Assembly: GCA_050014415.1 (NCBI GenBank)
Contig: JBEKDJ010000080.1
Coordinates: 1-16,881 of the forward strand
Direction of reading: 5' to 3'
Length of the DNA: 16,881 bases
From: JBEKDJ01 sp050014415
GTDB lineage: Bacteria > Desulfobacterota > BSN033 > UBA1163
A program made the translations under genes and the position numbers. Every line of letters begins with the position of its first letter. Position 1 is the first letter of the stretch. Shown here in pieces: positions 5,880 through 13,518 of this stretch. The notes beneath the pieces were generated by a model. The model saw only the letters and a program-made list of their open reading frames with translations. It had not been told where the DNA came from and made no database searches.

Positions 5880-7994
5880 ATGGGAATCCGAGTTTGCATC
5901 GACATAGGCGGTACCTTTACCGATCTTGCTGTTGTAAATGATAAAGAAGGAAAATTGAGCCTCTTCAAGACCAGCACTACCCCGGATGACTATGCCAGGG
6001 CCGTGATCGAGGGACTGAGCATGGCCGCTGAGTTTTACGGAATGCCAATGGATCAGTTCCTGAAGTTATGTAGCTCCCGAAATGGCGGGGCAATTAATTA
6101 TGGGACAACCCTTGCCACCAATGCTGTTCTTCAGAAGAAGGTAGCCAAGGTGGGACTCATCTGTACCAAGGGCCATAGGGATATTCTGACTTTTCGGGAA
6201 GGAGGGAAAGAAGATCCCTTCAACTGGGACATCGATTATCCTGATCCTTACGTTCCGAGATACTTAACTTTACCAGTCACCGAAAGAATAGATGCCCAAG
6301 GAGAGATCGTTACCCCTCTTGATGAGAATGAGGCAAGGGAGGCCATCCGGCAGTTTAAACGTTACGGAGTGGAGGTGATTGCTGTTGCTCTCCTATGGTG
6401 TATCGTCAACCCCCTGCATGAAAAGAACATTGGTGAATTGATTGAAGAAGAATGGCCCGGGTGTCCTTTTTTTCTGAGCCATCTTATCAATCCCGTTATC
6501 AGGGAATATCGGAGAACGATCTCCACGGTTATCAATGCTTCTTTGATGCCGGTCGTGGGGCCTGCCATACGAGGATTTGACGAGCGCTTGAAGGAATTGG
6601 GCTATGAAGGCAATCTCAGTCTGATCTCAGCCTTCGGCGGAATCATGTCTCTGCAAGACATAACAGAGAAGCCCATCTACTGTATTGATTCAGGACCTAC
6701 TGGCGGACCTGTGGCCGGGCTCCTTTACGCCAGAAGAGAGTTGAACAGAAACGACGTCATCACGTGTGATATGGGCGGGACGAGTTTTGATGTAAGCCGC
6801 GTTACAGGTGGAGAGATTAGAACCACCATTGAGGCAAAGGTAGGTTTTGACTACCTGGGCGTTCGTAAAGTCGATACCAAGTCGATAGGAGCAGGAGGAG
6901 GAAGCATTGCATGGGTGGATGCCGGGGGACTATTGCGCGTGGGACCGGAGAGCGCCGGCGCCCAACCTGGTCCTGCCTGTTATCGGAGAGGAGGCACTCG
7001 ACCTACCGTGACGGATGCCAACTTAGTCTTGGGATACCTGAATCCGCAGTTTCTTTTGGGCGGAAAGATGAAGCTTGAGAAAAAGCTTGCCACCGAGGTG
7101 ATCGAGAAGCATATAGCTGGACCTTTGGGAATTTCGTCCCTTGAAGCGGCCTTTAGTATCTGGAATACGGTCTGTGTCAACATGACGGATGCAATCAGAA
7201 CGATCACTTCCTGGGAAGGGATCGATCCCAGGGAATATGTCTTTGTCTCAGGAGGAGGGGCTGCAGGGGCCCACATCATTCCGATGATGATCGACATGGG
7301 CGTGCGGCAGCTCATCATTCCCAAGGCAGCAGGGGCCCTCAGTGCTGTGGGCGGGCTGGCCGCAGACATGGTGGCCGATTTCCAGAGAAACTACGAGTGC
7401 AATACCGGCCATTTCGAATTCGAGCGGGTCAATAAAATCCTGAGCCTCCGGGAGAAAGAGGGCACTTCCTTTCTCGAATCGAACGGGGTGAAGCCTGAGA
7501 ACCGACGGCTCGAATTTTCTGTGGATGCAAGATATTATTCCCAACCCTGGGAGTTGACCATTCCACTCAGAGTCAGAATGTTCAAGGGGGAATCGGATGT
7601 CATCCAATTCGTGAAAGATTTTCATAGAATGCATGAGAGAATGCGAGGGAGCAGGGAAGAGGGACAGCTCGTCGAATGCTCGAACTGGAGGGTGAAAGCG
7701 GTAGGGAAGACGAAGGAGTTCAAGTTCTATAAAGTAGAGACGGGCCAGAGGATACCGCCGAAGTTTGCTTTGATCGGTAAACGGATGGTCTATTTCAAAG
7801 AGTTAGGGGGAATGGTTGAAACCAAGGTCTTTGATGGAGACAAATTGAAGGCAGGTAACCGAATTACAGCTCCTGCAATTATCGAAGAGATGGCGACCAC
7901 CATTGTGGTTTTCCCAGGGAGTGAAATCACTGTGACGAATCTGGGTAATTACCTGGTGAAATTGCATTCGGCCTCGAGCAGCCGAAGCAAGTGA
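5880..7994 (+). CDS. hyuA: HyuA-family ATP-dependent hydantoinase/oxoprolinase/carboxylase subunit
   Basis: This 704-residue ASKHA-fold ATPase subunit opens with the nucleotide-binding IDIGGTFTD (7-15). It also has YGTTLATNAVLQ (74-85), the second phosphate loop DMGGTSFDVS (297-306), GAGGGS (337-342) followed by the family block VGPESAGAQPGPACY, and SGGGAAGAH near residue 457. The stretch FNWDIDYPDPYVPRYL near residue 120 is more like the ketone-carboxylase branch than classical hydantoinases, a judgement from memory. ATG 5880 lies two bases after the hyuB stop with AGGGGA 8 bases before it; an upstream in-frame ATG at 5817 lies inside hyuB and is less likely. It would use ATP to activate a carbonyl or amide oxygen together with HyuB. 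Substrate unknown. Confidence 0.93.
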   Translation: MGIRVCIDIGGTFTDLAVVNDKEGKLSLFKTSTTPDDYARAVIEGLSMAAEFYGMPMDQFLKLCSSRNGGAINYGTTLATNAVLQKKVAKVGLICTKGHRDILTFREGGKEDPFNWDIDYPDPYVPRYLTLPVTERIDAQGEIVTPLDENEAREAIRQFKRYGVEVIAVALLWCIVNPLHEKNIGELIEEEWPGCPFFLSHLINPVIREYRRTISTVINASLMPVVGPAIRGFDERLKELGYEGNLSLISAFGGIMSLQDITEKPIYCIDSGPTGGPVAGLLYARRELNRNDVITCDMGGTSFDVSRVTGGEIRTTIEAKVGFDYLGVRKVDTKSIGAGGGSIAWVDAGGLLRVGPESAGAQPGPACYRRGGTRPTVTDANLVLGYLNPQFLLGGKMKLEKKLATEVIEKHIAGPLGISSLEAAFSIWNTVCVNMTDAIRTITSWEGIDPREYVFVSGGGAAGAHIIPMMIDMGVRQLIIPKAAGALSAVGGLAADMVADFQRNYECNTGHFEFERVNKILSLREKEGTSFLESNGVKPENRRLEFSVDARYYSQPWELTIPLRVRMFKGESDVIQFVKDFHRMHERMRGSREEGQLVECSNWRVKAVGKTKEFKFYKVETGQRIPPKFALIGKRMVYFKELGGMVETKVFDGDKLKAGNRITAPAIIEEMATTIVVFPGSEITVTNLGNYLVKLHSASSSRSK

Positions 7995-8033
7995 AATACT
8001 CCTACTTCTCTGGACAGAAGCAAGGAGGACTCT

Positions 8034-9344
8034 ATGATTCAAATTAAATCAAAAGAAGCTTTTGAAAGGTCTAAGTTGAGCCTGGCGGGAGGAGTAGGCA
8101 GTGCTGTCCGATTACGGGAATATCCACTCGACGTGCCTGTATTCGTTCAAAATGGGAAAGGATGTTGGATTACCGATTTAGATAGGAATGAATACATCGA
8201 TTATGTGGTCGGTTACGGAGCCTTAATCCTGGGTCATTCTCCGAAAGCTGTGAAGGAAGCCGTTATCACCCAGTTAGAAAAGGGGAGCATGTTTGGTGCC
8301 TGTTGCGAGTTGGAATTCATGGTATCGGAAAAAGTGGTTAGCATGGTTCCTTGCATCGATTTGGTTCGTTTTACAAATTCAGGCACAGAGGCGCTCCATT
8401 TCGTCCTACGTTTAGCTCGGGCTTATACTGGCCGGGAAAAAGTGATTAAGTTTGAAGGCCACTATCACGGGTGGGCTGATGAGCTATTCATAAGTGTTCA
8501 CCCGTTTCCTCCCATGGGACTTCCGAATGCGCCATGGAAAAAGAGAGAAACACCTGGACAGCCTGAGGATGTCACAAATAACCTCATTTTGCTTTCGTGG
8601 AATGATCTCGAAGCTGTCGAGAAAACCCTCCGAGACAAGGGACATGAAATAGCTGCTGTGATTATGGAACCTATCATGTTTAACAACGGAGGGATATATC
8701 CACAAAAGGGCTATCTGGAGGGGGTAAGAGGGCTTACAACGAAATATGGTGTTGTCCTCATCTTTGATGAAATCGTCACAGGTTTTCGTATGGCTCTCGG
8801 AGGTGCTCAGGAGTATTTTGGGATTATCCCTGACTTGTGCGTTTTTGGTAAGGGTGTGGCTGGTGGCTATCCGATTGCTGGGTTTGGCGGTCGAAGGGAG
8901 ATCATGGATCTTGTCGCCACCAACGAAGTCCCTCATATGGGTACGTACAACTCCAATCCGCTTTGTCTTACTGCGGCTCTCGCCACACTGCAGGAACTAT
9001 CCCGCAACAACGGACAGGTGATGCATCATATCTCCAAAATGGGCAAGAAGCTTGGAGAGGGACTAAACCATCTTTTTGACAAACACGATTTCCCCATGAG
9101 GGCAAACCGGCCCGGTCCCATATTCACCATTCATTCTCCCGTAATAGAAGTTCGAAACTATAGAGATTATCTGAAACTGGATTTTGATATTATGCGCCGC
9201 TTTCAAAAAGAGATGCTTATGGAAGGAATCTGGTTTATGCAAAGGATGAATTTAATGCTTTCTGCCGCCCACAAAGAGACGGATATTGACCAGACATTGG
9301 AGGCAGCGGAACGGGTTATAAGGATGTCGGAAAAAGTAAAGTGA
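8034..9344 (+). CDS. Class III (GSA-aminomutase-like) PLP aminotransferase, complete
   Basis: This 436-residue cytoplasmic fold-type I PLP enzyme is full length for the class. Key residues are visible: phosphate-binding SGTEA (116-120), HYHGW (143-147), FDEIVTGF with the PLP-nitrogen Asp245, and the Schiff-base Lys273 in FGKGVAGGYPIAGFGG. The general plan follows glutamate-1-semialdehyde aminomutase, a branch that also includes beta-amino-acid aminotransferases. AAGGAGG lies 5 bases before ATG 8034, and hyuA ends 39 bases upstream. It is related to, but clearly distinct from, the partial enzyme at the left window end. In this locus it probably makes a keto acid from an amino acid; if the product is a beta-keto acid it would feed BKACE. 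A general haem-pathway role is unlikely here. Confidence 0.93.
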   Translation: MIQIKSKEAFERSKLSLAGGVGSAVRLREYPLDVPVFVQNGKGCWITDLDRNEYIDYVVGYGALILGHSPKAVKEAVITQLEKGSMFGACCELEFMVSEKVVSMVPCIDLVRFTNSGTEALHFVLRLARAYTGREKVIKFEGHYHGWADELFISVHPFPPMGLPNAPWKKRETPGQPEDVTNNLILLSWNDLEAVEKTLRDKGHEIAAVIMEPIMFNNGGIYPQKGYLEGVRGLTTKYGVVLIFDEIVTGFRMALGGAQEYFGIIPDLCVFGKGVAGGYPIAGFGGRREIMDLVATNEVPHMGTYNSNPLCLTAALATLQELSRNNGQVMHHISKMGKKLGEGLNHLFDKHDFPMRANRPGPIFTIHSPVIEVRNYRDYLKLDFDIMRRFQKEMLMEGIWFMQRMNLMLSAAHKETDIDQTLEAAERVIRMSEKVK

Positions 9345-9422
9345 AATTGGCACCTAGGGCGTTGAGATCTGGATAATTTGAAAGGCAAATATTGCTCTAG
9401 AATTTTGAAGGAAGGTGCTAAG

Positions 9423-9498
9423 AAAGGAGGTGACCAATAGCCAAGGCAAAGAAAGTCACAAATCAAAAAGCAACAAAAAATCTACCTAGGAGGTGATC
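9423..9498 (+). promoter_or_regulatory. Tandem extended ribosome binding sites before the binding-protein gene
   Basis: The 157-base gap 9345-9501 holds two near-complete complements of the 16S rRNA tail: AAAGGAGGTGACC (9423-9435) and AGGAGGTGATC (9488-9498). The second drives the binding protein, with 8 bases between AGGAGG and ATG 9502. The first has no ATG, GTG or TTG at a proper distance. Six bases after it an ATA opens a 19-codon frame that ends in TGA inside the second site. The rest of the gap is AT-rich and shows no convincing promoter or terminator. Confidence 0.5.
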
Positions 9499-9501
9499 AA
9501 A

Positions 9502-10704
9502 ATGATGAAGACAATGAAAAGCAAGATACTGCCGATTTTTTTAACAATAGTGATAGTTCTTTTGCTTATTCCTTGTTCCAAAGCGGGAGCGAAAACTCTG
9601 AAAGTGGGAATTGTTTTGCCGTTGAGTGGGCCCGTTGCCAAGTGGGGTGTATCCTTTAGGAATGGTGCGGTGTTACTTGCTGAAATGATTAATGCCAAAG
9701 GCGGCCTCAACATTGGCAAGGACAAGTACCTTATTGAGCTACCTGAACAGGATGACAAATTTACCGCTGAGGGAGCGGCGACTGCAGCTCGTAGCCTTAT
9801 AGAACGCGACAAGGTAAATCTTATTTATGGTGGTATAGGTACCCATCTCGTCTTGGCAATAGCGCAGGTTGCTGAGCCAGCCCACATAATAACCCTACAC
9901 TGTGCTGGCGCTAACGAGGCAATAGCCAAGGCAAAGGGTAATCGCTATACTTTCAGAGGGTATATCTGTTACAACGAAACGTATCCCGGGCTGCTGGGAT
10001 GGGTGGCGAAAACTCATCCTCAGGCCAAAAGCATTGCTCTGCTAGGGTTAAATTATGAAAGCTCCTGGTTTGGTCATGAATTGATTGGAAAGTTGGCACC
10101 AGGTTTGGGAATGTCTGTTGTCTACAATGAGTATTACGAAGGTGGCACTAAGGACTTTACTCCATTTCTGGTGAAGGCGCTGGCAGCAAAGCCCAATATT
10201 ATGTTTAACACTTCATCGCCCACCCCTGATTGGGCTCTAATAATGAAACAAGCCAGGCAACTGGGCTTCGAAGGGCTTTTCATGGAGAGTCACCCGCCAT
10301 CGTTGTCGGAACTAACTCCGATAGCTGGCAAGGAGGTGGTAGAAGGAATAATCGGTGTTGGTGACGCTACTAGCGGACCAATGGCGACGCAGGGTACGAA
10401 AGACTTTGTTCAAGCATATATTAAGAAGCATGGAACATGGGATGCTGAGGCAATTGTATTGGCTCCATCGCTCCATGCCATTTTCCAAGCCATGGAACAG
10501 GCTGGCAGTTTAGCCAGCGACAAAGTCGTAGCAATACTGGAGTCGGGTAAGCAGTGGAAAACTATCCTTGGCATTGTGGGAAAATTCGGTGGAACTAGGA
10601 TATACGGCCAACCACATCAGTGGCTCGCCCCACAGTATGTCCTTGTGGTGAAAAGCGGAGAAGATGTCGCCGTGAGTGAAATACCAGTTACAGAGATGGA
10701 GTAG
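9502..10704 (+). CDS. Branched-chain-type ABC transporter substrate-binding protein
   Basis: This is a 400-residue periplasmic (or exported) binding protein of the LivJ/Peripla_BP_6 type. A signal peptide is clear: basic start MMKTMKSK, a hydrophobic core at about 9-24, and a likely signal peptidase I site after Ala30 (AGA). Cys25 in LIPC is a poor lipobox. The mature protein begins LKVGIVLPLSGPVAKWG, the standard first strand and binding loop, and continues with DDKFTAEGAATAARSLI and the GGTKDFTPFLVKALAAKP segment of the family. I start at ATG 9502, not GTG 9493, because the latter lies inside the ribosome binding site. It heads the transporter genes and would deliver ligand to the permeases at 10912-12745. 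Related proteins bind leucine, amides, urea or aromatic acids; the ligand here is unknown. Confidence 0.94.
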   Translation: MMKTMKSKILPIFLTIVIVLLLIPCSKAGAKTLKVGIVLPLSGPVAKWGVSFRNGAVLLAEMINAKGGLNIGKDKYLIELPEQDDKFTAEGAATAARSLIERDKVNLIYGGIGTHLVLAIAQVAEPAHIITLHCAGANEAIAKAKGNRYTFRGYICYNETYPGLLGWVAKTHPQAKSIALLGLNYESSWFGHELIGKLAPGLGMSVVYNEYYEGGTKDFTPFLVKALAAKPNIMFNTSSPTPDWALIMKQARQLGFEGLFMESHPPSLSELTPIAGKEVVEGIIGVGDATSGPMATQGTKDFVQAYIKKHGTWDAEAIVLAPSLHAIFQAMEQAGSLASDKVVAILESGKQWKTILGIVGKFGGTRIYGQPHQWLAPQYVLVVKSGEDVAVSEIPVTEME

Positions 10705-10776
10705 GCAGGGACTATAATTTAGATTTTCTAACTTCAGGGAGATTTGGTGGCGAGGTTCAAAGCGTGCCATATACCT

Positions 10777-10804
10777 TTGAAAAGTAGGGTAGCAACGGTA
10801 TAGA
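10777..10804 (+). promoter_or_regulatory. Possible internal promoter before the permease genes
   Basis: TTGAAA (10777-10782), a 16-base spacer and TATAGA (10799-10804) resemble a sigma70 promoter in the 207-base gap 10705-10911. The matches are five of six and four of six. Chance occurrence in AT-rich sequence is possible. Confidence 0.25.
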
Positions 10805-10844
10805 TAGAGAAATTAAACCTCGAGCTCCGGTTCTGGCCTGCCTC

Positions 10845-10883
10845 ATGTCAAAGCCGTGTCTTGAATAGCCACGGCTTTGACAT
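10845..10883 (+). promoter_or_regulatory. Perfect 14-bp stem-loop between binding protein and permease
   Basis: ATGTCAAAGCCGTG (10845-10858) and CACGGCTTTGACAT (10870-10883) are perfect inverted arms with an 11-base loop. No run of T follows, so it does not look like an intrinsic terminator. It sits 29 bases before the permease ATG. Stems in this position often stabilise the upstream binding-protein message, giving an excess of that protein over the permeases; here that is inferred. Confidence 0.7.
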
Positions 10884-10911
10884 TATCCCGTCAAGCACTT
10901 TGTAAAATGAT

Positions 10912-11772
10912 ATGACAACGACTTCATTCTTCCAAGTTATGGTGAGCGGGCTGACTACTGGGTTGATTTACGCACTAACCGCTTCGGGTTTTTCTCTGAT
11001 CTATGGCCAGGCAAATATACTCTTCTTCACCCTTGGTGAAATATACATGTTAGGAGCGATATCTGTTTACTTTTTCATTGTTATAACCAAAGCACCCTAC
11101 TTCTTGGCGCTGGGCTCAGTTGTGCTGGGTCTTGGCTTCTTTGGTATAATAATTGAGAGGTTCCTCTTTCGGCCCCTCAAGGGTAACGTTTTAACTTTTG
11201 TTTTCTTGTCTATAGCACTGGGCATGCTTATCGCTGGTGTCTCTTTAGAGATTTTTGGACAAACAACCAGATCAATTTCTACTCCATTTCCTGGAAGTAT
11301 TAGTGTACTTGGCGTGATTATTGCTCGGGATAAATTAGCAATCGTGATCATTTCCCTGGTTATAATATTGGCTCTACATTTTTTCTTCAAGCGCACAAAA
11401 GCTGGTCGTGCCATTCGGGCAGTCTCGCAGGACATTGATGCAGCCAAACTAGTCGGCATTGATGTAAACCGCACTAATGCGCTCACGTTTTTCTTCGCCC
11501 TTGCCACTGCCGGATCAGCTGGGATGCTGGTAGCCCCTCTATACTACGTTGATGTCTTTATGGGTGCTCCTATACTGACGACAACCCTGATTGTGGTCGT
11601 TTTGGGAGGGCTTGGAAGCTTCCCCGGGGCAATTGCTGGGGGACTCTTTATAGGGCTTTTAGAGAGTTTTGGGTATGCTTCCTTTGGCGGCATTACCTCT
11701 CTTCTTAGTTTTATCGTTGTTATTATTGTTCTGATGTTTAGACCTCAAGGGCTGTATGGCAGTTATGAATAG
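10912..11772 (+). CDS. livH: Branched-chain-type ABC transporter permease (LivH family)
   Basis: This is a 286-residue inner-membrane permease made almost wholly of hydrophobic segments. The N-terminal VSGLTTGLIYALTASGFSLIYGQANI is the LivH opening. The cytoplasmic loop LHFFFKRTKAGRAIRAVSQDIDAAKLVGIDVNRTNALTF is the conserved ATPase-contact region of the family. The C-terminal VVVLGGLGSFPGAIAGGLFIGLLESF is equally typical. The usual NFAHGE block is altered to LFFTLGE. The ATG at 10912 is the only good start but has no strong ribosome binding site, and a stem-loop lies just upstream. It overlaps the next permease gene. It forms the channel with LivM; the symbol is by family, not proof of leucine transport. 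Confidence 0.93.
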   Translation: MTTTSFFQVMVSGLTTGLIYALTASGFSLIYGQANILFFTLGEIYMLGAISVYFFIVITKAPYFLALGSVVLGLGFFGIIIERFLFRPLKGNVLTFVFLSIALGMLIAGVSLEIFGQTTRSISTPFPGSISVLGVIIARDKLAIVIISLVIILALHFFFKRTKAGRAIRAVSQDIDAAKLVGIDVNRTNALTFFFALATAGSAGMLVAPLYYVDVFMGAPILTTTLIVVVLGGLGSFPGAIAGGLFIGLLESFGYASFGGITSLLSFIVVIIVLMFRPQGLYGSYE

Positions 11773-12745
11773 AACCAATATAGCTAGATCTATTATTCTT
11801 GCGATACTATTAATTACTTTGCTGCTGGTACCTGTGATTGTGCAAAGCTCGTATATTCTGCATCTATTTATCATCACTGGCTTAGCCATCATACTTTCTA
11901 CAAATAGCCGTCTGATGATAAAAGGAGGCATGTGGTTTTTTGCCCAGGCTGCTTTTTATGCCATAGGGGCCTATTCTCTACTTTTGTTCAGATGGAAGCT
12001 TGGTCTGAACTTCTGGGTTGCCTTTCCCCTAGCGGGTGTGGCAGCCGGTTTCATTGCTTTATGTCTTGGCTATGCGACATCGAGGGTGAAGGAGATATAT
12101 TTCTGCATAATCAGTGTGGCCTTTTCCGAGGTTATAAGATTAACCATTATTAAGACGCCCTTTTTGGGTAGTGGCAGGGCAGTGAGTTGTCCACCTCCTA
12201 CACCTTTCTTCGGAATAGAATTTGTTTCCAAGGTACAGTACTATTACTTCATCTTTATTTTAGTAAATATAACACTGGTTGGCTTATACATGATTGAGAA
12301 ATCTCGAGTCGGTCTAATTTTGAATACCATCGCAGAAAGTGAATTTCTTGCTCAAAGCATCGGTATAAATCCAGTGAGCTATAGAATTGCAACAATGTCT
12401 TTATGCTGCTTTTTCATTGGCGTTGCTGGTGCATTTTACGCCCCCTATATTATTGTTTTAGGCCCAACCAGTTTCACTGTCACGCTCTCAATGATGGTTA
12501 TGATGTATGCTATCGTTGGCGGAATGGGGTCTATCTCAGGTCCTGTAATTGGGGCTGCTTTCCTTACAGTCTTACCTGAGTTTTTGCGTTTTGGTGCTGG
12601 TCTTAAGAATATACTCTTTGCTGCCATCGTGTTGCTAACTCTTTTCTTCATGCCTGACGGCATCATAAGTCTGCCTAGAATAGTACGAAAAGGTATCAGT
12701 TGTAGGTCTCACAAAGGGGGAGGGAAGAAACCGGAGTTATGGTAA
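11756..12745 (+). CDS. livM: Branched-chain-type ABC transporter permease (LivM family)
   Basis: This is the second inner-membrane permease, 329 residues from ATG 11756 or 326 from ATG 11765. Both starts lie inside the end of livH, so translation is coupled. AAGGG sits before the first. Multiple hydrophobic segments are present. The family block near residues 100-125 (YATSRVKEIYFCIISVAFSEVIRL) corresponds to the LivM LRGxYFAxxTLxFxE region. The ATPase-contact loop is seen at IEKSRVGLILNTIAESEFLAQSIGINPVSYRI, and MMVMMYAIVGGMGSISGPVIGAAFL is the typical late segment. Its stop overlaps the livG start as ATGGTAA. It pairs with LivH to form the import channel. Confidence 0.93.
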   Translation: MAVMNRTNIARSIILAILLITLLLVPVIVQSSYILHLFIITGLAIILSTNSRLMIKGGMWFFAQAAFYAIGAYSLLLFRWKLGLNFWVAFPLAGVAAGFIALCLGYATSRVKEIYFCIISVAFSEVIRLTIIKTPFLGSGRAVSCPPPTPFFGIEFVSKVQYYYFIFILVNITLVGLYMIEKSRVGLILNTIAESEFLAQSIGINPVSYRIATMSLCCFFIGVAGAFYAPYIIVLGPTSFTVTLSMMVMMYAIVGGMGSISGPVIGAAFLTVLPEFLRFGAGLKNILFAAIVLLTLFFMPDGIISLPRIVRKGISCRSHKGGGKKPELW

Positions 12746-13518
12746 TCCTTCAGGTAAGAGACTTGACCAAACAGTTTGGTGGTCTATTCGCTGTCAAAGA
12801 CCTTGACTTTGATGTCAATAAGGGAGAGATTTTAGGGTTAATCGGCCCTAACGGCGCTGGTAAAACAACCGTCTTCAACCTGATCAGTGGGTTTTATCGG
12901 CCCACAAAGGGGAAAATCATATTTAGAGGGCGGGATATTACAGGTCTAAGAATGAACAGGATTGCTGCCTTGGGTCTGGTTCGCACTTTCCAAATCGTTA
13001 ACTTGGTTGAGAGTCAAACCGTAAACGAAAGCATATTGGTAGCCCATCATTTGCAACGAAAGTCTGGAGTCCTTGGCTCTGTGTTGCGTATCCCTTCTGC
13101 CCGAACGGATGAGGAGACGATACAAGAAAAAACCGCAAAGCTGTTAGAGTATATGGGATTGACTCCAGTGAAAGACAAGATTGTAGGTTTCTTGCCACAC
13201 GGGCTCCGACGGGTTTTAGGGATATGTGTTGCCTTAGCGGCTAATCCTGAGCTTTTGCTATTGGACGAACCGACTGCAGGTCTGACTGGGGGAGAGACGA
13301 CAAGTATGATGGAACAGATCAAGCGAGTACGACAACAGGGTGTCACGGCGATTCTTGTTGAGCATGACCTGAAGGTGGTTATGGGCATCAGTGACCGAAT
13401 TATAGTTCTTAACTTCGGTAACAAAATAGCAGAGGGGACACCAAAAGAGGTCGTTAACAACAGAGAGGTTATCTCCGCTTACCTAGGCTTCAAGAAGGCG
13501 AGTCGTTATAATGCATGA
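12739..13518 (+). CDS. livG: Branched-chain-type ABC transporter ATP-binding protein (LivG family)
   Basis: This 259-residue ABC ATPase has Walker A GPNGAGKTT (36-44), a Q-loop in VRTFQIVNL, signature region LPHG (152-155), Walker B LLLLDEP (Asp176, catalytic Glu177) and H-loop His209 in VEHDL. The long insert between Q-loop and signature (VAHHLQRKSGVLGSVLRIPSARTDEE) and the C-terminal tail are characteristic of LivG as opposed to LivF. After the signature the sequence RRVLGICVAL departs from the usual QRRLEIARAL, losing the conserved Glu. The start overlaps the livM stop by seven bases, and its own stop overlaps the livF start. It would hydrolyse ATP on the inner face of the membrane to drive uptake. 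Confidence 0.95.
   Translation: MVILQVRDLTKQFGGLFAVKDLDFDVNKGEILGLIGPNGAGKTTVFNLISGFYRPTKGKIIFRGRDITGLRMNRIAALGLVRTFQIVNLVESQTVNESILVAHHLQRKSGVLGSVLRIPSARTDEETIQEKTAKLLEYMGLTPVKDKIVGFLPHGLRRVLGICVALAANPELLLLDEPTAGLTGGETTSMMEQIKRVRQQGVTAILVEHDLKVVMGISDRIIVLNFGNKIAEGTPKEVVNNREVISAYLGFKKASRYNA

Noticed and set aside
7248..7634. Minus-strand open frame inside hyuA
   Set aside because: It is fully covered by hyuA with intact motifs, and has no start signals or family likeness.
8484..8936. Minus-strand 150-codon open frame
   Set aside because: It is antisense to the aminotransferase, over its PLP-binding region, with no ribosome binding site.
9430..9489. 19-codon frame from GTG 9430
   Set aside because: The GTG is part of the AGGAGGTG ribosome binding site itself, so no spacing is left for initiation.
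9435..9936. Exact 17-base repeat CAATAGCCAAGGCAAAG at 9435-9451 and 9920-9936
   Set aside because: Similarity stops at the ends of the 17 bases. Both copies read as an Ala/Lys-rich codon string, so a chance match between lysine-rich stretches is more likely than a mobile or recombination repeat.
13047..13460. Minus-strand 137-codon open frame
   Set aside because: It is a shadow of livG; the Ser/Arg/Cys-rich composition is typical of antisense translation.
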